From Otis tarda (lineage: Eukaryota > Chordata > Aves > Otidiformes > Otididae), in contig CM048591.1 in NCBI GenBank assembly GCA_026413225.1, positions 41,706,803-41,770,802 on the forward strand: a stretch of 64,000 bases of DNA, read 5' to 3'. The notes beneath the pieces are model-generated. The model made no database searches. It was not told the DNA's origin and worked only from the letters and a program-made list of their open reading frames with translations. A program made the translations under genes and the position numbers. This document shows positions 25,101 to 36,700 of this stretch, one piece after another (the stretch's first letter is position 1; every line of letters starts with the position of its first letter).

Positions 25101-27135
25101 CTGACTGCATGGCACAAAGGAGGAAGCAGGTGTTGAGCTGCGTGGGGAACGTCCACACACATGAGGAGCATAAATCTCTCACACAAACAACATGACTGTG
25201 AGGGAGAAGGTAGATGACAATGCGGGGTGTGTCACAATAAAAGACAGTGAGATCAAGCCTGGAGGAGACCAGGCATGTTTCTTTGAAATCTTGTGACTTC
25301 TGTAGCTAGTCATCTGTGTGCAAAATTATACAGAAATTATTTATTGACTTTGCCATTTGTGCTGCAGAAGGGTAGTGGTGCAATACACTGCTTTTTTTGA
25401 GCTGAATTTTCTGCAGGACAACGAGAAGTGGTGGTAGGCTCCTGGCTGGTCCCTCATGCTGCTGTTGTTACAGAAGTCATGGAAGAAGGAAGGTAGAATG
25501 ACGGCTGTTAGCACAGGCAATTTTATACCAAAGCAAAAGGCATTTATTTGGTTATGTTCCACTCCCCTGATCCTAGCTTTGTTTGTTTTGTTTTTTTTAT
25601 ACAGCCCCATGCAAACCCGTGGAAAGGACTACAGGGCTTCAACCCTGAGTTAGCACTCCACATAAGGATGGACTACAAACTGATTTCCGTCGACAAAGGA
25701 AAAAAAAAAGTAAACACTTGTTAAGCTGGAAAGGCTATTGCAAGTCAGCTTCAGATGCCTGTACCTCTTGGCCTGAAGACTTTGGAAAGGGTGTGGTAGC
25801 AGGTACTGCTCCCACATCTGCATGTGTTAGCCTGTACGTGCACAGGAACACACCAAGCATAAAACCTGAGAAAAGCTCCCTAAGTTTGTCACGGCAACTC
25901 TCTTACCTGATGGTCTTCTATAAATCAGTAAGATTGATGCCATTGTATTGGTCAGCATGTAAAATAACCTGTCATCAGTACAGAACGTGATGTGCAGAAT
26001 ATCAGTGTAACTTGAAATTCATAGCACTTTAACACCTGTTTCCATAGCTACAGTGTAATCCAGACATCTGAGAGGCCAGCGTGCCTTTGCCAGGCCTGTC
26101 ATTTCAGGGAAATAAATTAAGAAAGCTGATCACAAGGCCTGGATTATACAATTTCTTTAAAGTATAGCAACCAGACCTGAAATCTAACCAGGAATGAACA
26201 TCGTTCGGACAAAATGGATAAAATCCATTTCCTGTAACCTTTGCAGGAAAATTTGAATGTAGCCTCTCCTATATCTTTTTTTTTCCTTCCACAAGCATAC
26301 AATATATATGTAATAACTGACAGTTATATTTACAAGACTATATTACTTGATTTTTGAGAGATTGTACCGTATTCTTAAGTGAAAAGATTTTTTGAAAAAA
26401 ATAAACAGATGGAAAAACGGGAGGGAGCAGGCGTAGGAAAGAGATACAGCTAAGTGAATGCTAAAGGGCAAAGCTTCAGTGCCAGACAGTTATTTGCATA
26501 TGCACAATATGTTTCTGTCTAGAGGCATATTTTCTCAAAGTCTGTGTGTATATTTCTATGACTATATTTATCTGTATTACTGGCAACATATGTATGGCTA
26601 TGAATAGAGCTGGGGTGTTTGCTGAATGATTTATGATACTGCCTATTTTTTTTTTCTTTAAATACATACTGTTATTGAAAAGTGATGTTGTGCAGGTAGA
26701 GAAATAAGGAAGAAATGTTGACAACATTTTTTAAATGCAAAGCACTGGAATTCACAGAAGATGCAGCTATATACATATTTGTGCTTAGAGGGCAAGTATA
26801 TAATGGGTATGCATGCATGTTTTCTAGGCCAGTTCATTTATAAAATGCTTAACAAGAGGCTGAAAGCTGTCCTGATATTTGTAGGACTCTGGAGCAAGGC
26901 TGTACTCTGCAAAGACGATTTAGCGAGATTTAGCCAGCAGAAAGGATAAGAGGTTCTTTTAAAAAACATGTTTTGCCCCCAGTAATTTGTGACGACCCAA
27001 GAGAAAGAGAGAAGAAAGCTATGTAAAGGTCTCATAGCTACCAATTGCATTGGCAGGTACCAATTGCAGGTACCTGCTTTGGTATAGCACTACAAAGGAT
27101 CCATGTGGGTAAATACTTGCCATGATCCTAGAAGA
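22116..27135. other. Unique AT-rich non-coding sequence
   Basis: No gene or repeat family is recognised. About 22480-22990 and 23290-23530 have long stretches of complex, low-homopolymer sequence that could be conserved enhancers (impression only). The (CA) tract at 22821 lies in the first of them. Open frames at 24891-25186 occur on overlapping frames of both strands and look accidental. Confidence 0.45.
22821..22833. repeat. CA dinucleotide repeat
   Basis: Six and a half AC units; an ordinary short microsatellite. Confidence 0.8.
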
Positions 27136-27340
27136 AGAGTTGTAGAGCACTGGGCCAGGTTGCCCAGAGAGGTGGTGGATGCCCCATCCCTGGAAATGTT
27201 CAAGGCCAGGCTGGATGAGGCTCTGAGCAACCTGATCTAGTCAGGGATGTCTCTGCTTCTTGCAGGGGGGTTGGACTAGATGACCTTTGAAGGTCCCTTC
27301 CAACTCTAACTATTCTATGATTCTATGATTCTATGATTCT
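27136..27340 (+). mobile_element. Young CR1 LINE 3' tail
   Basis: A 205-base, severely 5'-truncated CR1 covering the last codons of the second frame (AGAGTTGTAGAGCACTGG onward), the stop, the short 3'UTR and about three ATTCTATG-type units. It is nearly identical to the ends of the copies at 44994-45932 and 56380-57874 and shares GAAATGTTC and the GCAGGGGGGTTGG run with the latter. The left flank (CATGATCCTAGAAGA) resembles the terminal repeat joined to the right flank (TATGATTCTAAGAAG), so the exact ends are ambiguous by a few bases. Confidence 0.96.
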
Positions 27341-28864
27341 AAGAAGGGCTGTATTACTGTCATGTTTAGCAAATGGGAATACCAAGTATGTCTGTAGTGG
27401 AGAGTGGGAAATGCGTTCCTTGACAATTGAGAAATCTATTAACAAGTAATTTATAAAGCCAAATCACATTTGGTTACTTATATCAGTAAGTACCAAAATA
27501 AACAAGACATAGCCAGATAAAATCAATATTTCTGTCCCCAGACATAATGTTTTTTTTTTTTTTGGTGGGGTATAAAGAGCTACGATACATTGACTTTGAC
27601 CTGTCAGGCTGAAGCTATTACAGTTTGCCAAATCAGTGATCCGTAAGCTAAAGATTTTTGGTACAAGCCTTGACGCAATAAGCTGAAATGTCTTAGCAAG
27701 AGTTGTTATGTACTTTTGAAAGAATAATTAAATGGATTCTTTGCAGTGCCTAAGCAATTAATAATTCAGTAGTCTGAAAAGTCTCTGACGATATTGCTCA
27801 GAAGTAATAAGCAAATAACATATTTTTATATGTATTTTTATTTCTGTAGTTCTAAAGGTATGAGTTTTCTTTTTATACTTCCTGCTAAGTTTCTAGAGAA
27901 AATAATGTCTCTAAAACTATGTTAGTTTTGGTAGTTGTTCATAATTCATAAAAGGAAAAGCTACCTGAATAAATTTGTTAAATATATGATATATAGCATT
28001 CTTTCCTATAGCATTGCCTCTTCAGAAAATCTTAATTACAACTCAAATTGCATTGTTAAACATGTATTTGAAGCTTCAGAAGGTTTCAAATTAGGTCAGC
28101 AACAATATTTGTCTCATGGTTTAGTCCTTAGCTAATCTTACTCCAATCTTAGTTCAAGCAGTAGATACTCAAAAGTCAGCGCTTCTTCTCAAGAACCTGT
28201 GATGACACTACTTCTTGGTAGAAAGAAATCGAAGTAAGGGCAACAGTTTAGGAAGCTCCAATGTCTCTATGTGATGGAAGATATTTTAGAAAGAGATACT
28301 AATCCAGTATTTCAGATGACTTAATTGCTCAGTAATATACTAAGGAATGGCTCAACAAAGAGAGGTCTAAACGAAAGTTCTGACATTGCTACAAATGAAA
28401 ATTGTTGCATCTACTTGTCTCTGAGTCCAAAAGTTGTGTCTGTTTTTAACTTTGTCCCAGAAATATATAAAATAAATTATGAGCTTTTGGGACAGAGGAG
28501 TGGTGTTGGAGGCCTAGTTCTATGACAAGGTAATGACATAAAAGAACACATGTAAAACATTTTAACCCACTTTGATGAGCAAATAGAAGTTATGAAATAT
28601 ACGAATTGGAAAGTTTTAATTAAATAATGATTAAAATAATGGAAACAAGGAATATTGTGCTGAATTCAAACTCCAGATTCTGATAGAGGCTAAGAATGTA
28701 CATTCTTATAAGAAAAAAGTACAGAAAGTAATGGAGGATAAGTCCAACGCAGCTATTAAACACAGGAATCAGTAAGTCTGTAAACCATAGTTACCAGATC
28801 CTGTGAAGATACACCAGGGAAAAAGGATCACTTTATGCATTTTTTTCTTTGTTTTTCCCTCTGT
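27341..28864. other. Unique AT-rich non-coding sequence
   Basis: No gene or repeat family is recognised. An acceptor/donor pair around 28460-28530 encloses sequence closed by stops in all frames, so it is not called an exon. Confidence 0.5.
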
Positions 28865-28945
28865 GCCTGTTCCTGGTTACCAACAGAGACAGGATGCTAG
28901 GCTAGGTGGAGCTTTGATTCAAGAGATGTCAGTTCTTGTCTGGAA
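28865..28945 (+). mobile_element. Ancient CR1/L3-type LINE 3' tail
   Basis: Contains CAGAGACAGGATGCTAGGCT followed by AGGTGGAGCTTTGATTC and TCAGTTCTTGTC, matching the arrangement of the ancient amniote CR1/L3 3' end and similar to the piece at 670-755. About 80 bases survive. Its age is inferred from divergence. Confidence 0.55.
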
Positions 28946-30178
28946 ACGCTTGACCCTGTAACTTTTTATGTCTACCTTCTCTGTTTTAGATTTGCATTGT
29001 TACAGAGAGAGTAGTCTGGGTGTGTAGACGCATGAAAAAACAAACACGGAAAAATGAGAGGAAAGAAGAATACTTTTTGATATAATTAGGAAAGAGAACA
29101 ACAGAGATTTATGGCAAATTCAGGTCTTAATGTGTCATTAGTCTTCAGAACTTATTAGATGCAACAGTTCAATTTAAACACGTTTGTTGTAGTTGTTGTG
29201 CAAGAGTGAATGGATTGGGAATTTTAATTTATCTCAAAAACCAAAACAATTTTAAATACTTGGATTATCCCTTTGCTTTGAGTTATGAGCACATCCCAAT
29301 TTTTGTGTTAACAATCCAGGCAATTACACACTAAATAACGCGATTTAATGCCAAAAGAGAATTTTGAAAAGAAGAACACAAGGTGGAAACAAATTGAATC
29401 AATAGAGTATAGAGTTTTTCCGTTCAAGATTTAGCTCACCAAAGAATAATTGTGAAATTTAAAATATACATGTTGAAAAGTGAAAAATGAAGAGCTAGTC
29501 AGGCACTTCATTAAAAGATTTGATTCCTGTATCCTGAGGGATGTTAATGAGCTGATAGAGATCCACTTCAAGGAAAAAAGAAAGAAATAGAAACCCTTAG
29601 TTTATGTTGTTAGTATGGTTAAATGTTTATTTTTTTTAAAAAGGCAAAAGTTTGGGAAGATGTGTTAAAAAAATCTACGAACTTGCACATTGAATAGATT
29701 ATAGGTAAGTTTTTTAAAGATATATGTGGGTCTGGAAAGCCAAAATCTCTTAGGTATTTCTTTCAGTCTGTAAATACCTAACATAATTAGTCTTAATTCT
29801 TAGGTCCATTGGAGCTTTTCCAGTCTCAGAAATGTTACTTCCCAACCCTTCAGTATGCTTCCATCCTGAAAGCTTGCTGAGAAATTTTGAACTTAGTGCA
29901 AGTGATGGATAGTTGGAATCTATTAAAAATCAGACAGAATTTCCCATAATTTACACATAAATACTTAAATAAAATTGAAAGACATCCTGAATATCTTGTC
30001 TCCTCTGCTCTGAAGGGCATCTTGAAAATACATTTTACTTTACAACTCCAACATTAATTTCCAGATATGGTAAAATACAAACTTACAATAGATATCTTCT
30101 TTAGCTCTTATTTTCTTTCTAACTTTTCCGTTTTGCTCACCATATTCAGCTTTCTATTTGACCGGACTTTTTTTGCAG
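28946..30178. other. Unique AT-rich non-coding sequence
   Basis: No gene or repeat family is recognised. A strong-looking donor (ATTATAG then GTAAGT) lies near 29705, but the preceding 50 bases are closed in all three frames. Confidence 0.5.
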
Positions 30179-30294
30179 ATTATCTAAGAAGGCAGCAGTT
30201 GTTGGTACTGTTAATAATTCTGGCAGATTTTGGTTCCTCCTAATGGCTTCAGATAATCAAGACACTGACTATCTCCTTTGCAGCACCATTTCAG
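30179..30294 (+). other. Candidate internal exon, 116 nt
   Basis: The block starts after a T-rich acceptor (CTTTTTTTGCAG ending 30178) and ends at TTTCAG followed by GTAAAG. One frame is open throughout: one base completes the first codon, then 38 codons (beginning LSKKAAVVGTVNN, later RFWFLLMASDNQDTDY), leaving a G as the first base of the next codon. That exit phase fits the candidate exon at 61350. The peptide is varied in composition but matches no family I can name. Chance is not excluded: splice-site pairs around short open stretches are common at this scale. Confidence 0.28.
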
Positions 30295-30373
30295 GTAAAG
30301 TGGCAGCAGGTTGCACATCAACGTTTCTTCACAGACTTACCCATTCTTAAGCAGTTTTGCATCAGTTTTCAAA

Positions 30374-30778
30374 ATGGACAAAGAAACAGTAAAAAACAGG
30401 GAACTTGAACCAAAAGGCAGCTTGTCCAAAGCTCCACTGTGGCCAAAGATATTTGGCATCGCCTGCCTCAGAGTTGCCATCAGCCAGGGTATTGATGGAC
30501 TTAGCTTAGCAGAAACGACTGCCACTTTGCAGAAGACACCACAAGCAGCACTTTGCAACATGACCTTCCTCCCTGGTGCAGCTGAGGAGCGGCCAGCCCT
30601 CCTTTGGACCGAGAACAGATGGCAAAGGGAAAAAGACAAAGCTTTTGCTACCTACAGCTATCGCCAGCAATTCTGTAATACCTCTGATCATGTTCAGGCC
30701 CTTTGCTCTACCCTGGTCCCAGAACTTACTGGAGAGCTCAGAAATTCTGCTACTCACTTTTATCTTTTAAGAACATAG
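30374..30778 (+). other. Unassigned 134-codon open frame with good start context
   Basis: The frame starts at an ATG in a favourable context (A at -3, G at +4: AAAATGG) and runs 134 codons to a TAG in a locally GC-richer stretch; it is also open upstream to 30311. The predicted product begins MDKETVKNREL, is hydrophilic with a scattering of aromatic residues, and shows no signal peptide, membrane segment or repeat. Two minus-strand frames of 83 and 100 codons overlap it, so composition alone may explain it. It lies 80 bases after the candidate exon ending at 30294, in a different frame. I do not recognise it; it may be a lineage-specific frame or accidental. Confidence 0.2.
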
Positions 30779-33700
30779 CCTGACTTGTTTAATTCTTTTT
30801 TTTTTTTTTTAAACTGTGTGTCTTCTTGACTCTGTGAATAAGAGGAAGGAGGGAGGGAAGAAATAATTTCAAAGACAGGAGATTTTGTAAGGTTCTTTCC
30901 TAGCCTCCTACCCCAGGTTCAATCTTTTTAAATGAATGGCATAGCAGCAAGGGCTGGAGCTGGGCTTTGTTCCGTAATCCAATTGCCCAGAGTCAAAATG
31001 TGCCAGAGACGACATTTGGTGATGGGATTTAAAATCAAAGACCCCTCTCTCTAGCAATGCTGGCAGAGCTGGGCTGGCTCTGTGAAGGTGGCAGAGGCTC
31101 TTGCCTGGACTGGCATGTGTCACAGGCAGCAGCTGCTGATGGGATTCAGTATCTCTACTTTCCTTCTTAAACACAAATAGCTGGGCAGCAGCAGCTTTGG
31201 GAAGAGAAATGTAGGGCTGAGGATCACCAAGACTGTCCTATTTGACAAAAGAATATCTACATATCTCTAGAAATTTGCAAATTCTTCATTCTTTTCTGGC
31301 ATCAAAGTCAGCTGGTGCTCTGAGATGAGGAAACTTCAGGGACCCATCTCTATTTCTCCCACCTTCCACCTGAAAGCATAGTGTTTCCCAGAGATAACAA
31401 CATCTCAAAGCAAATCTGACCTAGTGCTTTTTCACAAGACTATGCCAAGTTCAACAGTCAGAGCCCTGGAAAGATTCATTGCAGCCCTGTAAGAGTAGAC
31501 TTAAGGACTCCAAATGTAAATCTAATCTCACACACCTTTCTCTAGGATGAGAATTCATCTCAGGTTGCCTAGAACTGATACGAGTGTCTAAAAAAATTTA
31601 CCAGCTCTTTCTACTGGTTAAGAAAGGAAAACGTGATGGTGGTTTTCCAGTTCATTCAGCAGTGCTTTTCCCCGAGTCCTCTTTAAATTAGTTACAGTTG
31701 CACTTTGGTATGAATTTGGAGACAAAGTCTAAAACAATACAAAGGTCTGAGTGAACTTGTGCCTTCAGAGTTCATAATTCGTGTTGCAGTTTGGTGAAGT
31801 AAGCCAATGTGTTTGTTTTCCATAAATTCATTTAAAAGCAAGTAGACAATTAAACACACATATGATTAATCTACAGAATGAAAAAAAACCACAATTAAAA
31901 ATCTAATCAATATATCAAAACATTCAAATTAGTTAAATAAGCAAATTGAAATTAACTCATCATGCTATGAAGTTGCGATTATTTGGTATAGATTTGTATT
32001 AAGACTCATTATGGGGGATTTGGAATCTTAAATTGATAAGAAAGTTAAAAACTTAGCCAGTATTTTAAACAATCCAAAGTGTTGACACAATTAGGTGAAG
32101 TATATATGTCTGAAGGACTCACACAAGCATTCTGCATGTATTATCTTACCTGAAGAGGCAGCCTAGTGAAAATCCCTTGATTCATGTTAAGGAAAAAGTT
32201 CAGGCACTTAAAGCAACTCTAGTTTACCACTTTTCATCCTTGATGCTGCTTTCTTTGGGAATGTATTCTTCACTGTGTAAAACAACAAAGTCTGGAATCA
32301 AAGCAAAGGTAATGGATTACGAATAACATCTTTAACTCATAGTAATCTATTAATTCATTTGATAGCAATTTGGAGTACAGAAAATCTTTTTAGGAAGCTG
32401 CTAAAGAATTCTTCCTCCCAGAGATATGCACACATCTATTCTCCATACATAAACATATCAATGGCAGAATAGAGAGAGATGTTTAACAGAAATTAAAAGA
32501 AGGGTGTAACTTTTCTAAAGTAACTAAAAAAAAAAGGTTATTTGTTATCTGCAATCAAAGTTCTGTTCAGGCCTGAAAAAGCAGAATCATTTGTCCCTGG
32601 ACAAGGAGGTTGTAGGTGCTCACTTCTTCCTCCATGTGGTCTATTCAGAAAAGGTCACATAGAGCTTTTTCTCCTCTTCATGACATACGACTGTTAATTT
32701 TTTCTGCACCTCTTTTTACTCTTTGAAATTTAATACCTCATTTGTCTTCAAAGTTGTTTTTAATTGATTCATAATCAGTTCAATGAATTTATGTTTTCTG
32801 AACCTAGTCTTCTGCCTAGCCTTTAAGCATTTCTAAGCAGTGTCTAAGCATTTTGGCTCCATTGCTGAAAAAGTATTTAGCCAGATTTGTTTAGGTTTTC
32901 CACAAATCAGATTTTAGACTAGAAATGTGAAACAAGCTACCAGGGCTAATAGAGACATGCATTTTCTGTATTCTCTTGTGCTCTCTTATGTTCTAGCATT
33001 TCTTACATTATTTCGAGCTTCTCAGTAAAGAATTGCAAAGCAAGTAAAAGGAGGTTTATTATTTGTGTTTTAAGTCAAAAACCATTGGGACAAACTATAT
33101 TTTCTGAGAATAATTTCTATCTATTATTAAAAAGGATTTTTCTAGTCTTATCTCTAAGCTTGGACCATGATCTTTACCTAGTCACTGTTGCAGATTTTCA
33201 TATAGTCTAGTGAATTATGTGAAAACAATTAGACCATACAGTTCTTCTTCCAAGATAAATTCTGCTGTAGCTGCATGAGGATTACTGTTGTCAGTCTTCA
33301 CAATAAAGTCAGTCTTCACAATAAAATCAATAAAATTGTGGAGGCAATGCTGCCACTAAACATCAGTTGCAACTTGATCTTTGAGCTGGTGTGAATTAGA
33401 AGAGATTTCTTGCATCTGTATGTAATCAATATGAAAAATATTTTTACTTTTTCTATCATTAATTGTTCCATTCAAACACTTACTTATTTTTTTAATGATA
33501 AATGCTAATTTTCTTCCTCAGTAAAGTGGTACACCCCATGAAGGGGTTTTTTTTTTGCAATTGAGAAGAAATACACAAGTATAAAAAAATATAACGATGA
33601 AAGATGGATTCAGAGAAAACAGCTGCCACATTTATTCATCCATCATAAACTAATAAATATACATAGGTAAATAAATTCATTTACTTCCAGCCATCCCTAC

Positions 33701-36700
33701 AGTGCAGCTGCACTTACTCTCTCTACTGAACAAACAATTTTTGGATGATACACTAGTCTAAACAGAGCAGTTGAGATAGTTCCAAGTACAATGGACTTGG
33801 TGGCAGAGGAGTAGAAGAACAAGACTGCATGCTGAATCTACTTGGTGGTCCTTAGAAATCAAGTCTGGCTGCAGGCGTGTTAACTGAGCCTCCCAAACAA
33901 GGCGCAGTTTACAAACAGAAGTGCTCTCTGTTGGGGTGTAGGTCCCACTGCCATGCATTAATATTGCAAGGCTTCAACCAAATTATGGAAAATTCCTGGA
34001 GGTTTGTTAAAGAAGAATCTTCGTGAAAATTTGTAAGACAAAAATGTCCATTCCTGCTTACTTTTAAAAGACATTTCAAGACTATGACTGCAGGAAGGGT
34101 GTTTGCAAACATTGTGCTGAAATTAATTGACTTATTCACGATGTCAGTATGAAGCCAGATAAAGTTGTGAGAGACGGGAAAACCTTAGTAATCAAGCTCT
34201 CATACATTGTTTATTATGTAATTTCTATTATATGTATTTATGATAGAATGTGACTTATCTGCTTGAACAATAATAAAATATTAAACAAGGTTTCTAAGTA
34301 TGGCACAGTCTCAAGCTGATGGAAGGCTTAATTAAAGTTGCTTGCTTGGTTTTTTTTTCCCCATTCTGCCTGTTGCCAGCATTCGTCAATGGTCTTTGAG
34401 AGGCTCTCAGACTTAAAAGTAAAGATTAAATATTTTAATTGAATAAGCATTTTAAAAGCTCTATTTTCCCCTCATCTATAAAATCACAACTTAGATCCCT
34501 GCATTTAGGAAAAGTTCATTCATAATCAAATACATACAGCATCCATGCTGTCCTGCTTTTCCTTATGAACTGATTGCTCCTCATACGCAACAGTCTTGAG
34601 TGACCACTTCATGGCTGTCCCAACTAATTCTGCTTGGCTTTTCAAACCAGAGCACTTGATGATAAATTAGGAAGTTGGTCATGAGCTTTTGGCAGAAAGA
34701 ATAAGATACGCCAAGCATAAGCTGAGCTGAAAATTATCATAAATGTGTATTTTTTTTCTATAAAGAACTGCATTCTATAATTTGAACCAGCTCAGTTTTA
34801 TTGCTTACTCTTTAAAACAAGATTTACTTTCCATATTGGATAGATCATATGAAGCTGTTTCTGCACAGCAGGCCTATGTAATCACTGCTATGCCACCTTT
34901 CCTCTCACTAAGAAAGATAGCTCTAACTATTCCTCAAATCACCCTCATCTAGGAAAAAAAAGTGATTACAAATTTTTACTCTTTTGAAGTTAACCTCACT
35001 GTTTCGTCATGCACAAAAAGCTGCCGAGACATACACCAGTAGTAGTACAAATTATATGTTCCCAGCCCCTGTGCTGGACAGCAAATAGGTGCTAGCAATT
35101 TAACTTCTTAGGTGACATTCTTGAAGTCCATTTCAACTGTAGTGTTGATCAATAGTGATCCCTTGTTTCCTCCTAGTTGAATAAGAAAATCACAGATTTG
35201 AGGAGGTCAGAAATGAAGTTGACTTTTGCCTTTGATTTTTGAGATACGCTTTTATTTTTATCAAAATAGAAGTGAGATCAAAAGAACGTGCCTTTGAGTG
35301 TACAGGACTGAACTAACTACTGTGCTTAGTCTGTGCTATTTATCAATTACGGCCACATACTTTAAACAAAAAATATACGTTCTCTGTATAAATAAATTTA
35401 ACTTAGAAAGCCTTCCAGAATTCTTTCCACTGAAAATATTTTCTCATAGTTACAATATAAAATTGGATATATAGCAGTGAAGTTTTCTTTTGTTAACTAT
35501 CTAGTATAAGCCATCCAGAAATCATCCTGAACACACCTGTGTTTTGTGAAGAATATGACACATATGCCATGCTCAATGTGATATGTAAATACTGAAGTCT
35601 GAGAAACTTCTGGCAATTCCACCTTCTTTATAACTATTTTATGGCACAGTTGCACCAGAAAATACATTTTCACACAGTTTTTAAATGGAATATTGCCATA
35701 ATTTGGCAAAAATATTTGGAGATAAGATAATTTTAAAGTCAAATTTACTCAAGTATCAATTTAAGGAAGTGTATTACATATTTTTTGTTTTGTTTTTTTA
35801 AAGTCCCAGAAGAAGTGAGACTTTTGGCAGGTGCAGTAAACTACTTTTCACCTGCCAAAGGAAACCAAGATAGTAACTTATCATAGTGTAAAACCATGTT
35901 GAAATTGTCTAGAGAAAACAGGATGTTTTTCCTCTCCTGTACTTGCTCGAAAAGATCAATTCTTACAAATAGGGTCTAAAATCTCCAGAGCATTAATTTG
36001 TATGAGATTTCCTCCTTAGGTGTTTTTGCTTTCTCCCCTTGTTTTTGTTTTGTTTTGTTTTATTAAATGTACCCAGAGCTCTTTCCTCAGAAAAGTCCAA
36101 AGAAGTTCGTAGACGGATATCTTTTAACGTCTCCTTCTAGTTATACAGCTTTATATAATCAGACAATCTTGCCAGCAGACTTACACTTATATGATTTCTG
36201 GATGTATTGTTTTTTTTTTTTGTCCAAGATCAAAGCAGAAACAATTAAAGACCTATTTTAACAGACAACTATTTGCTTCTTGCTGACATATTTTATTGAA
36301 TTTTTATTTAAAATGAAAAGGAACCATGGACTTAAAGCCATATGAATTAAAGCCACGTATGCAAAAAGAACATGCAGTTTTTGCTTCTGTTGCTGTTATA
36401 CACCTGGGAGATAAAATAACACAAGTTAGATGAAATATACAACAAAACAGTATTTTGTATTGTAAATTAATTTTGTAGTACCCAACTGCATGACCTTGTA
36501 TATCTTCTTAGGGATAGCAATGGAATGAGCTTTAAGGGTTAGCCTTAAAAAGACATGCCCTCTCCATATAAATCAAGCTCATTCATATATTGATCAATAA
36601 AATAAGACCTAGAGCAGCTCTTGAAGGACTCTTATTATAATAAATTGCTTCTCTCACTTAATGTAATCAGTACAAACTGTTCAAGGTCCTTTTCTGCAAT

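Noticed and set aside
28463-28528. Acceptor/donor pair with a good pyrimidine tract
   Set aside because: The enclosed sequence has stops in every frame.
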